DNA of 64,000 bases from Ruegeria sp. HKCCD8929 (GCF_013031405.1 NZ_WPZY01000003.1:248001-312000); one strand, 5' to 3'; shown: positions 48,061 through 56,988, counted from the first letter of the stretch. The notes: generated by a model not told the origin, from the sequence alone. Numbers and translations are program-made.

Positions 48061-49365
48061 ATGGACCGCATGACGCTTAACGAGGCCCCTTCCGGACGTG
48101 TGTTCCTGTTTCTCCAGGGGCCGCACGGCCCGTTCTTCGATGCGTTGGCGAAGATGCTGCGGACTGCTGGAGCCACCGTGCTGCGTGTCGGGTTCAATGC
48201 CGGTGACCGTGCCTTTTGGTTCCACAAGGACAGTTATATTCCCTATCGGGGCACACTTGCTGAATGGCCGGACACCCTTGATACCCTGCTGGCAGAGCAC
48301 GGTGTGACCGACATCGTACTCTATGGCGACACCCGGCCCATCCATGCCCGCGCCGCCAAAGCCGCACGGACACGCGGGCTGGCCCTGCATGTGTTTGAGG
48401 AGGGGTATCTGCGTCCCTGGTGGGTCACTTACGAACGCGGCGGTTCGAACGGGCATTCGCGACTGATGGAGATGTCGGTCGCCCACATGCAGGCCGCGCT
48501 GGTTCAGTCTGACGCTGAAGCTCCCCCGCCTCCATCACATTGGGGCGACATGCGCCAGCATGTGTTCTATGGGGCGCTTTACCACTGGTTCGTGATGTTC
48601 TGGAACCGCCGCTATCGCAATTTCCAACCCCATCGCGACCTGCCGGTGTCGCGCGAGTTTCATCTGTATCTCAAGCGCTTGCTGATGATGCCGCTGCACT
48701 GGCTTCAGCGCAGGCAGGCAACGCGCAACATTCGCAATGGCGGCTTCCCCTATCATCTGGTGCTGCTGCAACTGGAACATGACAGCTCTTTCCAGAATCA
48801 CTCGCCCTTTGCGTCAATGACAGAGTTTCTCGATCGCGTGTTCGAGGGGTTTGCGCACGGTGCACCGCGTCACCATCATCTGGTCATCAAGGCGCATCCG
48901 CTGGAAAACTACCGGGTTCCGCTGCGCCGGGAAATCCGGCAATTGGCAAAGCGGTATGGCCTGACCGATCGCATCCACTACGTGCCCGGGGGCAAGCTGG
49001 CCCAGTTGCTTGACGATGCACGTAGCGCGGTCACGGTGAATTCCACCGCCGGTCAGCAGGCGCTTTGGCGGGGAATTCCGCTGCGTGTGTTTGGAGCCGC
49101 TGTTTATGCGAAAGCGGAGTTCGTTTCGACCCAACCGATCAGCGCATTTTTTACAGCCCCCGACCGCCCCGACAGCCGTGCCTATCGCGATTACCGCCAC
49201 TATCTGCTTGAAACCAGCCAGATTCCGGGCGGTTTCTATTCGCGCCGCGGGCGCCGGCAACTGTTGCGCCGGGTGGTCGACATGATGCTCAGCCACGAAG
49301 ATCCCTATCAGGCCTTGACCTCGGGAAAAGCGGCAGCACGGCAACACTTGCAGGTTGTGACCTGA
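48061..49365 (+). CDS. kpsS: Capsule polysaccharide transferase KpsS family
   Basis: A cytoplasmic Kdo-transferase-like protein of about 434 residues, which adds the poly-Kdo linker to the lipid anchor of capsule chains together with KpsC. Motifs are FLFLQGPHGPFF near the N-terminus, FEEGYLRPWW about residue 110 and LVIKAHPLEN then ARSAVTVNSTAGQQALWRG near the end. The start is uncertain: in-frame ATGs at 47,998, 48,061 and 48,070 all lack a strong ribosome site. It is divergent from ribE. Confidence 0.88.
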   Translation: MDRMTLNEAPSGRVFLFLQGPHGPFFDALAKMLRTAGATVLRVGFNAGDRAFWFHKDSYIPYRGTLAEWPDTLDTLLAEHGVTDIVLYGDTRPIHARAAKAARTRGLALHVFEEGYLRPWWVTYERGGSNGHSRLMEMSVAHMQAALVQSDAEAPPPPSHWGDMRQHVFYGALYHWFVMFWNRRYRNFQPHRDLPVSREFHLYLKRLLMMPLHWLQRRQATRNIRNGGFPYHLVLLQLEHDSSFQNHSPFASMTEFLDRVFEGFAHGAPRHHHLVIKAHPLENYRVPLRREIRQLAKRYGLTDRIHYVPGGKLAQLLDDARSAVTVNSTAGQQALWRGIPLRVFGAAVYAKAEFVSTQPISAFFTAPDRPDSRAYRDYRHYLLETSQIPGGFYSRRGRRQLLRRVVDMMLSHEDPYQALTSGKAAARQHLQVVT

Positions 49366-49461
49366 GCGAAGCGCGCCGTGAGGCTGGATAACCGCAGCCG
49401 ATTTCGGTACTTTGCCGCCAACTCCTGAGGCAGAAACAGAACCGGTCGAGGACCCCAAACA

Positions 49462-50595
49462 GTGAAAACCCCCTCTTTCCGTTGGGCCAAATGCACCGCC
49501 CTTCTGGCCGCGCTTTCCATTGTGGCCGCGTGCACGCTGCCCAAAGTCGGGCCGAACAAGCGCGAAATCTTCGAAGGTTCCGTGCTGAACAATGGCGACG
49601 CGTTCGTTGTCGAAGTGAACGACCGTGTCACGCGCGCTACTGCGGTGGTTCCGGCGCTAGGGTTTTCCTCTGCCTTCCAGAGCGCGTCCAACCTGACCGC
49701 GGACACGATCCGACCCGGTGACGTTCTGGGCCTGACGGTCTGGGAAAACGTCGATGATGGCCTGCTGGCCGGCGAGACCAGCAACGCAACCATTCTGGAA
49801 GAAGTGCAGGTCGACAGCGACGGGTTTATCTTCGTGCCTTATGCCGGGCGGGTCCGCGCCTCGGGCAACACGCCCGAGCAACTGCGCGCCGTGATCACCA
49901 AAGAACTGGAAGAGCAGACGCCGGATCCACAGGTTCAGGTCCGCCGCGTTGCTGGCGACGGCGCTACCGTTTCACTGACCGGCGCCGTTGGCGTGCCCGG
50001 CGTCTATCCGATCGAACGCCCGACCCGGACACTCGCCAACATGTTGGCCAAGGCCGGTGGAGTTTCGGTCGAACCGGAAATCGCGCAGGTCACCGTGATC
50101 CGCGGCAACCAAAAAGGACAAGTCTGGTATCAGGATCTGTTCACCAATCCGCAGCTCGACATCGCACTCCGCGGCGGCGACCGCATTCTGGTCGAACAGG
50201 ATACCCGGTCCTTTACCGCGCTTGGCGCCACCGCCAGCCAGGCCCGGGTTCCGTTTGAAAGTCAGGACCTTTCCGCGCTTGAGGCGATTGCGCAGGTCGG
50301 TGGCCTGCAATCCCTTTCGTCCGATCCGACGGGCATCTTCATTTTGCGCAACGAGCCGGCCGAAATCGCCGGTCAGGTTCTGGGCCGGAACGATCTTCAG
50401 GGGGCGCAACGCATGATCTATGTGCTGAACCTGACCGAGCCCAACGGATTGTTCGAAGCCCGTGATTTCGTGATCCGGGACGACGACACGATCTATGTGA
50501 CCGAAGCGCCCTACGCACAATGGACCAAGACCATTTCGCTGATCGCCGGCGGTCTGACCCCTGTTGCCAATGTCGCGACGCTGACCGGCAACTGA
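49462..50595 (+). CDS. Outer-membrane polysaccharide export lipoprotein (Wza/KpsD-like)
   Basis: A 377-residue exported lipoprotein. The signal peptide ends in a lipobox SIVAAC with Cys24 as the lipidated residue. It is followed by a Poly_export domain (LTVWENVDDGL, then VDSDGFIFVPYAGRV) and two SLBB domains (VSLTGAVGVPGVYPI, then QARVPFESQDL). It should form the outer-membrane channel for capsule. The start is GTG. It is the second gene of the kpsS-wza-kpsC set. Confidence 0.9.
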   Translation: MKTPSFRWAKCTALLAALSIVAACTLPKVGPNKREIFEGSVLNNGDAFVVEVNDRVTRATAVVPALGFSSAFQSASNLTADTIRPGDVLGLTVWENVDDGLLAGETSNATILEEVQVDSDGFIFVPYAGRVRASGNTPEQLRAVITKELEEQTPDPQVQVRRVAGDGATVSLTGAVGVPGVYPIERPTRTLANMLAKAGGVSVEPEIAQVTVIRGNQKGQVWYQDLFTNPQLDIALRGGDRILVEQDTRSFTALGATASQARVPFESQDLSALEAIAQVGGLQSLSSDPTGIFILRNEPAEIAGQVLGRNDLQGAQRMIYVLNLTEPNGLFEARDFVIRDDDTIYVTEAPYAQWTKTISLIAGGLTPVANVATLTGN

Positions 50596-50599
50596 CGGC

Positions 50600-52600
50600 A
50601 TGAGCCATGATCCGGATTCGGCAGCCGGGGGCGAACGCTCCCGGCTATTCGTTTATAACGGGGGCTTCCTGACCCAACGCCGCATCCGCCGTATCCTGTC
50701 GCTGGCAGGGTATGACCTGCGCCTTGGCCTGCCCGGACCATCAGACATGGTCGGCATCTGGGGCACCAGCCCCACCGCCCATCGCGGGCGCGCAGTGGCT
50801 ATGCGCCGCAATGCGCCGCTCTTGCGAGTAGAGGACGCCTTTCTGCGCTCGCTTCATCCCGGGCGCTCAGGCGAGCCGCCGTTGGGGCTGCTGCTCGACC
50901 GGTCCGGGGTGCATTTCGACCCTGCCGCGCCCTCCGATCTGGAGACCCTGCTGGCCACCCATCCACTGGACGACACCGCACTGCTGAACCGCGCACGCGG
51001 CGCGACTGAGCGGATGCGAGAGCTGCATCTGAGCAAGTATTCCGCCTTTGACCCCGAGGTGCCCGTGCCCGATCCCGGCTATGTGCTGGTGGTGGATCAG
51101 ACGCGTGGCGACGCCGCCGTCACCGCAAGCGGCGGCGACGAGGCGCTGTTTCGCGAGATGCTGGTCTTCGCGCAAGAGGAGCATCCCGGCGCGCGGGTGA
51201 TCATCAAGACCCACCCTGAGACCGCCGCCGGGCACCGGTCTGGACATTACACATCGCAGGATGCAACCGGGCGCGTCACCTTGCTGGACCAGCCGGTTAG
51301 CCCCTGGGCTCTGCTCGAAAGCGCGGTCGGGGTCTATACGCTGTCCTCGCAATTGGGATTCGAGGCGATACTGGCCGGGCATAAACCGCGGGTGTTCGGG
51401 CAGCCCTTCTATGCGGGCTGGGGTCTGACACAGGACGAACGCCCCCTGCCCCGCCGCCAGCGCCACCTGACCCGCGCGCAGTTGTTTGCGGCGGCGATGC
51501 TGCTCTACCCGGCCTGGTACGATCCTTATCGTGACCGGCTGTGTGAGTTGGAAACCGTGCTGGACACGCTCGAGGCGCTGACCCGCGCATGGCGGCAGGA
51601 TCACCGGGGCTGGACCGCCTCGGGCATGCGGCTGTGGAAGCGGCGCCCCTTGCAGAAGATGTTCGGACAGCAGAAGAAAATCGGTTTTACCGACGCACCG
51701 GATCCCGCCGATCCCCGCCCGCACATGAGCTGGGCCAACCGGGTCGGAGACCAGGACGACGTAGTCCGGGTTGAAGACGGGTTTTTGCGCTCGCGCGGGC
51801 TAGGAGCCGAGCTAGTACCTCCGGTGTCGCTGGTGACCGACGATCTGGGCATCTACTACGATCCGACCCGGACCAGCCGGTTGGAAGCGCTGATCGCTGC
51901 GCGTGAAACGCTCCGCCCCGATCAGCAGCTCAGGGCCGAGCGTCTGGTGGCACGGCTGACCGAGGGCGGGCTCAGCAAGTACAATCTGGGCGGCGCCGTG
52001 CCCGATCTGCCGGAAGGGCACCGCATCCTGGTGCCCGGACAGGTCGAAGATGACGCCTCGATCCACAAGGGTGCGGGGAGCATCCAGACCAATCTTGAGC
52101 TGCTGCGCGCGGCACGTGAGGCCAATCCGAAGGCAGTGATCATCTACAAGCCCCATCCGGATGTCGAGGCCGGGCTGCGCACCGGTGACATCGCGCCGAC
52201 CGATCTGGCGGATGTGATCGCCGGCGGCTCCGATCCGGCGGCGCTGCTGAAGCAGGTGCAGGAGGTCTGGACCATCACCTCGCTCACCGGGTTCGAGGCG
52301 CTGTTGCGCGAGGTCAAGGTGACCACGCTGGGCGCGCCGTTCTACGCGGGCTGGGGGCTGACGACCGATCTGGGACAGGTGCCTGCACGCAGGGGCGCGC
52401 GACCGTCGCTCATGGGCCTTGTGCACGCGGCGCTGATCGACTATCCGCGCTATCTGGACCCGGTGACCGGCCTGCCTTGCCCGGTCGAAGTGGCAGTGGA
52501 GCGGCTGAGTGCGGGACATATCCCGCATCCGGGGCTGGCCAACCGGCTCTTGTCCAAGCTGCAGGGCACCTTCGCCACCTACGCGCATCTCTGGAGATAG
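50600..52600 (+). CDS. kpsC: Capsule polysaccharide transferase KpsC family
   Basis: A 666-residue protein with two tandem Kdo-transferase modules. Both modules carry matching pairs: RVEDAFLRSLHPG with LSKYSAFDPEVPVP, and RVEDGFLRSRGLG with LSKYNLGGAVPDLP. Each also has an IIKTHPE or IIYKPHPDVE segment and the later GFEALL-type motif. This internal duplication is normal for KpsC, the dual beta-Kdo transferase that with KpsS builds the capsule linker. It follows wza by four bases. Confidence 0.92.
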   Translation: MSHDPDSAAGGERSRLFVYNGGFLTQRRIRRILSLAGYDLRLGLPGPSDMVGIWGTSPTAHRGRAVAMRRNAPLLRVEDAFLRSLHPGRSGEPPLGLLLDRSGVHFDPAAPSDLETLLATHPLDDTALLNRARGATERMRELHLSKYSAFDPEVPVPDPGYVLVVDQTRGDAAVTASGGDEALFREMLVFAQEEHPGARVIIKTHPETAAGHRSGHYTSQDATGRVTLLDQPVSPWALLESAVGVYTLSSQLGFEAILAGHKPRVFGQPFYAGWGLTQDERPLPRRQRHLTRAQLFAAAMLLYPAWYDPYRDRLCELETVLDTLEALTRAWRQDHRGWTASGMRLWKRRPLQKMFGQQKKIGFTDAPDPADPRPHMSWANRVGDQDDVVRVEDGFLRSRGLGAELVPPVSLVTDDLGIYYDPTRTSRLEALIAARETLRPDQQLRAERLVARLTEGGLSKYNLGGAVPDLPEGHRILVPGQVEDDASIHKGAGSIQTNLELLRAAREANPKAVIIYKPHPDVEAGLRTGDIAPTDLADVIAGGSDPAALLKQVQEVWTITSLTGFEALLREVKVTTLGAPFYAGWGLTTDLGQVPARRGARPSLMGLVHAALIDYPRYLDPVTGLPCPVEVAVERLSAGHIPHPGLANRLLSKLQGTFATYAHLWR

Positions 52601-52606
52601 GCAGCA

Positions 52607-52671
52607 AAGCCGCTTGCAAGCGGCTTAAGCGGTTTCCAAACCGCTTGAAGGCGTTTTCAAACGCCTTTTCC
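52607..52671 (+). terminator. Three tandem 20-base palindromes after kpsC
   Basis: Three near-identical hairpins follow the stop codon. The first is AAGCCGCTTG / CAAGCGGCTT (52,607-52,626). The second is AAGCGGTTT / CC / AAACCGCTT (52,627-52,646). The third is AAGGCGTTT / TC / AAACGCCTT (52,648-52,667), followed by TTCC. The last, with its T-run, can act as a terminator; the array as a whole is unusual. Confidence 0.7.
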
Positions 52672-52692
52672 GCTCTGTGTTTCCCGGGATGC

Positions 52693-53793
52693 TTATCTCA
52701 GGGCGCGCGTCCAACGGTGCAGGATATCCGCACCAACGGGCCGGGTTTCGACCAGCTCGAACCGGGGCGCATCCTCCAGCCGGTCCAGACCCAACGCACC
52801 AACCGCGGGCAACCCCTCGGCTCCGATTGCGATCCCCGCCGAAAAACCGATCAGCTCATCCACCAGATCCTCAGCCAGCAACGAAGCCGCCAGTGCCGAA
52901 CCACCCTCGCAGAACACCCGGGTCAGCCCGGCCAGCCCCAACTGTTGCAGCAGGTCCGCCGCATCAAGCTGCACACCATGCACCGCGCAGGAAATCAGTC
53001 GCGCACCAAGCCCCTCCCAGGCGCGCATGCGCTCAGCATCCGCGCCAGGTCCATGACACAACCAGACGGGAACATCGTTGGCCGTCCGCGCCAGTTGTCC
53101 CATCAGCGGCAGGTCCAGATGGCGCGAGACCACGACCCGAACCGGCTGATGCTCGACCCCCAGATCGCGCACCGTCAGCGACGGATCGTCCGCCCGCGCC
53201 GTGCCAGCGCCGACGATGACCGCATCGTGGCGCGCCCTCATGGCATGCACCACCCGCCGCGCCTCGGGTCCGGTGATCCACTTGCTCTGTCCAGTCGCCG
53301 TGGCAATCCGACCGTCGAAACTGCTGGCCAGTTTTAGCGTCACCAGCGGACGGCCCTGTTCGGTTTTCAGAAAGAACCCGGCATGATCCCGCGCGGCCTG
53401 ATCGCGCAGCACACCGGTCGTCACCTCGATCCCGGCCTCACGCAGCAGTGCAAAGCCCTGTCCGGCAACGCGCGGGTCACTGTCCTCGACCGCGCAGACC
53501 ACCCGGGCCACGCCCGCCGAGACCAGCGCCTCGGCGCAGGGCGGAGTTTCTCCGTGATGGGCGCAGGGTTCCAGCGAGACATAGGCGGTCGCGCCGCGCG
53601 CGGCCTCTCCGGCCTGCGCCAGCGCCTCGGTTTCCCCATGCGGACGCCCGCCCGGCTGAGTCCAGCCGCGCCCGACGATCCGGCCACCTTGCACGATCAC
53701 GCAACCCACTGCGGGGTTGGGCCAGCATGTTCCTTGTCCGCGCCGGCCCAGTGACAGGGCCAACGCCATGAAACGCTTATCTGTGTCGTTCAC
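52693..53793 (-). CDS. ribD: Bifunctional riboflavin deaminase/reductase RibD
   Basis: A 366-residue two-domain enzyme. The N-terminal deaminase has zinc ligands His52 and Glu54 (PHGETEAL), with Cys77 and Cys86 ([13 protein letters not shown]). The C-terminal reductase (about residues 150-360) has [12 protein letters not shown] and [13 protein letters not shown]. It performs the two early steps after GTP cyclohydrolase II. The GTG start at 53,793 overlaps the nrdR stop. Firm call. Confidence 0.94.
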   Translation of the reverse strand: MNDTDKRFMALALSLGRRGQGTCWPNPAVGCVIVQGGRIVGRGWTQPGGRPHGETEALAQAGEAARGATAYVSLEPCAHHGETPPCAEALVSAGVARVVCAVEDSDPRVAGQGFALLREAGIEVTTGVLRDQAARDHAGFFLKTEQGRPLVTLKLASSFDGRIATATGQSKWITGPEARRVVHAMRARHDAVIVGAGTARADDPSLTVRDLGVEHQPVRVVVSRHLDLPLMGQLARTANDVPVWLCHGPGADAERMRAWEGLGARLISCAVHGVQLDAADLLQQLGLAGLTRVFCEGGSALAASLLAEDLVDELIGFSAGIAIGAEGLPAVGALGLDRLEDAPRFELVETRPVGADILHRWTRALR

Positions 53794-54260
53794 TCTTCAG
53801 CCGGAGGTTGCGGCGGGCGCAATTCATGGACAAACTCCTCGAAATCGTCGGCCGCCTGGAAATTCTTGTAGACGCTCGCAAAGCGAACATAGGCCACCGT
53901 GTCGATCCGCGCCAGCGCTTCCATCACGATCTCACCGATCTTGTTCGAGGCGATATCGGTCTCGCCCATACTCTCAAGCCGCCGCACGATGCCTGAGATC
54001 ATCTGATCGATGCGATCCGGGTCAATGGGACGTTTCTGCATCGAGATGCGGATCGACCGCTCCAACTTGTCGCGATCGAAATCCTCGCGCTTTCCGTTCG
54101 ACTTGATCACTACCAGATCGCGCAACTGCACGCGTTCATAGGTTGTGAACCGGCCGCCGCACGCCGGACAGAACCGCCGCCTGCGGATCGCCACGTGATC
54201 CTCTGCGGGCCGTGAATCCTTGACCTGAGTATCGATATTTCCGCAAAACGGGCAGCGCAT
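53790..54260 (-). CDS. nrdR: Ribonucleotide reductase repressor NrdR
   Basis: A 156-residue regulator. The N-terminal zinc ribbon has Cys3, Cys6, Cys31 and Cys34 (CPFC, CPAC), and the ATP-cone covers about residues 49-139 ([18 protein letters not shown]). It represses nrd genes in response to ATP/dATP. The ATG at 54,260 starts the ribbon; an upstream extension to 54,320 is unlikely. It heads the rib set, overlapping ribD, a common arrangement. Confidence 0.96.
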   Translation of the reverse strand: MRCPFCGNIDTQVKDSRPAEDHVAIRRRRFCPACGGRFTTYERVQLRDLVVIKSNGKREDFDRDKLERSIRISMQKRPIDPDRIDQMISGIVRRLESMGETDIASNKIGEIVMEALARIDTVAYVRFASVYKNFQAADDFEEFVHELRPPQPPAEE

Positions 54261-54312
54261 TCGCCGTCTCCTCGTCCCTTGTCCGCCTCTTTTTGTGAGC
54301 GCTCCGGCCCAC

Positions 54313-54333
54313 TTATCCACAACTATAGGATAA
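54313..54333. promoter_or_regulatory. DnaA-box-like site and inverted repeat upstream of nrdR
   Basis: TTATCCACA at 54,313-54,321 is a perfect DnaA box by consensus (TTATNCACA). It also forms the left part of an inverted repeat, TTATCC with GGATAA at 54,328-54,333. It lies 53 bases upstream of the nrdR start. Confidence 0.5.
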
Positions 54334-54381
54334 CCGCTAGGGTTTGGGTAGCCGGAATTTCACACCGCAAGATAAAGGATG

Positions 54382-54795
54382 TCAGGCGAAATGCGCCGCG
54401 ACCCGGCGCGTGTGCGCGGCACGGCGGTGTTCGAACAAATAAACGCCCTGCCAGGTGCCCAGCGCGGGCGCCCCGTTTGCGACCGGGATTGACAGGGATA
54501 CCGGCATCATCGCTGCCTTGATATGGGCAGGCATGTCATCCGGGCCCTCGTATGTATGCCGCAGATAGGCCATCGAGGGATGATCCGAGGGCGGCACCAG
54601 CCGTTCGAAAAAGGCGTGCAGATCGGTTTGCACCTCGGGATCGGCGTTTTCCTGGATCAGCAGCGAGCATGAGGTATGGCGGACAAACAACGTCAGCAGC
54701 CCATCCTTGCCCATGGGGCGCAGCCACTCTCGCAACTGCGCCGTGAACTCATAGAGGCCGGGGCCCCGGGTCGCGATCTGAAATTCGGTCTGCAT
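54382..54795 (-). CDS. yjbQ: YjbQ/UPF0047-family protein (secondary thiamine-phosphate synthase type)
   Basis: A 137-residue protein of the YjbQ family, with LLTLFVRHTSCSLLIQENADP near the middle and GTWQGVYLFEHRRAAHTR at the end. Family members have weak thiamine-phosphate synthase activity in vitro and a conserved fold; the true role is uncertain. It lies alone on the minus strand beside nrdR. Confidence 0.9.
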   Translation of the reverse strand: MQTEFQIATRGPGLYEFTAQLREWLRPMGKDGLLTLFVRHTSCSLLIQENADPEVQTDLHAFFERLVPPSDHPSMAYLRHTYEGPDDMPAHIKAAMMPVSLSIPVANGAPALGTWQGVYLFEHRRAAHTRRVAAHFA

Positions 54796-54865
54796 GTTCC
54801 CTAGATGCCCGTGGGGCTGACTGCGTTCAAGTGCTCGCTAGTCGTCGCAGTCGAGGAACACGCAT

Positions 54866-55270
54866 TCACCGAAAAAACGGGATGACGTTACAGAGGGAAT
54901 TAGCCCTCTGAACGCTCATGCTATCGCCCACAGGGAAACCGGTGCGAAGCCCACCTCCCTGCAGCGGTGTGACACCTGCGGCGGTTGGGTTAAGCGTGAA
55001 TTGCACCGCGGTGCGCCGACCGGTTGTGACGCTCCGCCCACGGCCGTTGACCACATATATCTTCTGATTCCAGGGGGCTCCGGCAGCGCGGCGGGAGAAG
55101 TCGGACGCCGCACACCAGATGGCATCCGAGCTGGTATCAGTGCGTGGGATAACCTCGAACACGGAGCCATTGATGGGGTTCACGCGCGCGCCGTTCTTAG
55201 CGCTGAAAGCCTGCGCCTCGGCAGCAAGCGTGAATGTTGCGGCAACGGTCAATAACAATCTGAGTTTCAT
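54866..55270 (-). CDS. Small secreted hypothetical protein
   Basis: A 134-residue protein. A signal peptide covers about residues 1-21 (LLLTVAATFTLAAEAQAF). The mature part has a few Cys residues (AIWCAASDF and SLCNVIPFF) that could form a disulfide, and no recognised domain. The ATG at 55,270 starts the signal peptide. Probably periplasmic or secreted. Function unknown. Confidence 0.72.
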   Translation of the reverse strand: MKLRLLLTVAATFTLAAEAQAFSAKNGARVNPINGSVFEVIPRTDTSSDAIWCAASDFSRRAAGAPWNQKIYVVNGRGRSVTTGRRTAVQFTLNPTAAGVTPLQGGGLRTGFPVGDSMSVQRANSLCNVIPFFR

Positions 55271-55351
55271 TGGTCTAAATCTCTCTTTTGGTGCCTTTGC
55301 GACAAAACTAGTTACGTCACCAGGATCCGCACAGATCAATTCACGGCAAAT

Positions 55352-55897
55352 TCAGAACCCGTAAGTACCATCCTTTGCCGGTTGCAACCAGCCTCGATAG
55401 CGGATCAGGCGCCCCAGAAAGGGCAGCGCGGCAGCCACATCAAAGCAAAACCGACCATCGGAATCCTGCCGTTCGGTCGTGGTTGAGCGGGGTAGCAGCC
55501 AGCGCGGGCATGGTAGCCCACCGACCGCCAGTCGGGATATGTCGATGGCCAGACCCTCTTCTGTTCTGCGTGAGGAGAGCCATAGGGTCAGCGCCCCCAA
55601 TTGCTCGCGCACGGTTCCTGATTTGGCATCGAAGGTGAGAGCCGAGCGGGTCACATGGCCGCCGAAGTCACGGACCCAAACCCATGTCCCGTGGTCACGC
55701 GTGATGGTCAGGCTTACCGGCACGTCCCGTCCGGATGAAGGAAACCGACCCAGCCACAGCAGCGCGGCGATAAGCCAGCCCCGTCCCCGCTCGATCCGAC
55801 ACCGGCCTTGCAGCCGCCCCTGAAACCGATGCAGCGCGTATACCGCTTCCGGCAGGTCCGCGCCCGGAGCCAAGGCTTGCAGAAACGGATCGTCCAT
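55352..55897 (-). CDS. DUF4166-domain protein
   Basis: A 181-residue protein matching the DUF4166 pattern: ALHRFQGRLQGRCRIERGRG near the start, and WVWVRDFGGH then LPFLGRLIRYRGWL at the end. The family is often found beside oxidoreductases, and here it lies four bases from a DCC-type thiol-disulfide protein, probably as an operon. Function not established. Confidence 0.8.
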   Translation of the reverse strand: MDDPFLQALAPGADLPEAVYALHRFQGRLQGRCRIERGRGWLIAALLWLGRFPSSGRDVPVSLTITRDHGTWVWVRDFGGHVTRSALTFDAKSGTVREQLGALTLWLSSRRTEEGLAIDISRLAVGGLPCPRWLLPRSTTTERQDSDGRFCFDVAAALPFLGRLIRYRGWLQPAKDGTYGF

Positions 55898-55900
55898 GCT

Positions 55901-56335
55901 TCAGAATCCCTCGGGCGCAAACCGCGCCCGCACAGCCGCATCCGGGATCATGCATTGCGCGTACCGGCCAAAGATCGCGTACCGGTTACGGGCGATGGCG
56001 TGATAGAGCGGGTCCTTGACCACCTTGGGCAGGAAGCGGCAGGCGGAAAGCAGCGGCCACAACCCCGGCAGGGCCCGCATGGCGGCAGCAAATGCATCGA
56101 GCCGCTGATGCACACGGCCTCGGACAATCACCAGGTTGGTTTCGAACTCGTCTATGGGCAGGCCGAGTTGGCGATAGAGGCGCTGACCAAGCGGGGATTG
56201 CGCGGTGGCGAAGGCAAATTTCCGTGCCCGGTCACGGTGCAACATGAAGCGGAAGAAGCCAGAGCAGAGCACACATTCGCCGTCGAAGACGATGAGGTCG
56301 TGAGGTTCTGCACTTTTGACCGGATTCTGCCTCAT
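55901..56335 (-). CDS. DCC-family (DUF393) thiol-disulfide oxidoreductase-like protein
   Basis: A 144-residue protein of the DCC/DUF393 family. The active motif is DGECVLCSGFFRF, with a CxxC pair near residue 21. The rest fits a thioredoxin-like fold with GQRLYRQLGLP. It pairs with the DUF4166 gene. The ATG at 56,335 starts ahead of the motif; a longer frame to 56,356 is possible. Redox role likely, partner unknown. Confidence 0.83.
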   Translation of the reverse strand: MRQNPVKSAEPHDLIVFDGECVLCSGFFRFMLHRDRARKFAFATAQSPLGQRLYRQLGLPIDEFETNLVIVRGRVHQRLDAFAAAMRALPGLWPLLSACRFLPKVVKDPLYHAIARNRYAIFGRYAQCMIPDAAVRARFAPEGF

Positions 56336-56345
56336 AAAAGAGTTC

Positions 56346-56939
56346 CTACAAACCAAACTTCGAAAGGTACTGTCCCGGCGTCAGAGCTTCGCGGAAGCCC
56401 ACCTCCGCTAACTTGTCGGCATTCTTCTGAAAATCTCTTGTGTTTGTTGTAATGAAGAAATCCCTTTCAGCGTGCATGTGCGCATAAGCCGAATACACAT
56501 CACACCAACTATTCCTCCACTTGGAAAACGGGGCAGAGGAAATGGGTACGTCTTCTGGGATTTCGTGCGTGTTTCTAAATTCGGCTACATCTTTGGGAAC
56601 CCTCGCTTTGGCAATCAGACGCCAGAGTTTATCGATAGTTGCATCAGCATCCTCATCAGGCCAAAAACCGAAACTCCAATAAGTCATACCCCACGCCGCC
56701 GGTGTCGGCACAATAGGCAAATTCCCCCAACCTAGCTTTTCGATCCGTTCGAAAAAATCGTTTGTTGAAGCAGGGAGTGATTTGCTGCCTCTCAGGCTTT
56801 CGCTCGCAGATGTGGCAACCAAACCTACTTCGTGCACACCTTGGTTGTGCAAGCTGATGATCTTTTTAATGTAACGAGAATCTGCGTCCTGCTTTTCTAC
56901 TGCGATTACGCAGTTCCAGTCGAAGCTCAGCTTTCTCAA
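56346..56939 (-). CDS. PIN-like domain protein, low GC, possibly acquired
   Basis: A 197-residue protein resembling PIN-domain nucleases. The N-terminal segment LSFDWNCVIAVE carries the first acidic residue. The C-terminal WCDVYSAYAHMHAERDFFIT then TNTRDF matches the usual PIN end with its Asp pair. Base composition is much lower in GC than flanking genes. The start is uncertain: a TTG at 56,939 has GAGG eight bases upstream; the frame is open to 56,957. It lies directly after the rpoD terminator, with no antitoxin gene visible. A VapC-like toxin, or an unrelated nuclease, is possible. Confidence 0.65.
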   Translation of the reverse strand: MRKLSFDWNCVIAVEKQDADSRYIKKIISLHNQGVHEVGLVATSASESLRGSKSLPASTNDFFERIEKLGWGNLPIVPTPAAWGMTYWSFGFWPDEDADATIDKLWRLIAKARVPKDVAEFRNTHEIPEDVPISSAPFSKWRNSWCDVYSAYAHMHAERDFFITTNTRDFQKNADKLAEVGFREALTPGQYLSKFGL

Positions 56940-56955
56940 CCAAAAAACCTCAAAC

Positions 56956-56982
56956 AAAAAAAGGCGCCTCCGGAGAGGCGCC
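56956..56982 (-). terminator. Rho-independent terminator of rpoD
   Basis: On the minus strand GGCGCCTC / TCCG / GAGGCGCC is a perfect eight-base stem followed by TTTTTTT. It lies seven bases after the rpoD stop codon. Confidence 0.93.
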
Positions 56983-56988
56983 GTTGCT

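Noticed and set aside
52607..52667. CRISPR array
   Set aside because: Three short palindromes in direct contact, without spacers and with differing sequence; not a CRISPR repeat pattern. RTX-coding repeats at 36,900-37,260 were rejected for the same reason.
52477..53337. Plus-strand open frame of 286 codons over the kpsC end and ribD
   Set aside because: It overlaps the end of kpsC out of frame and runs antisense through ribD; no domain is visible.
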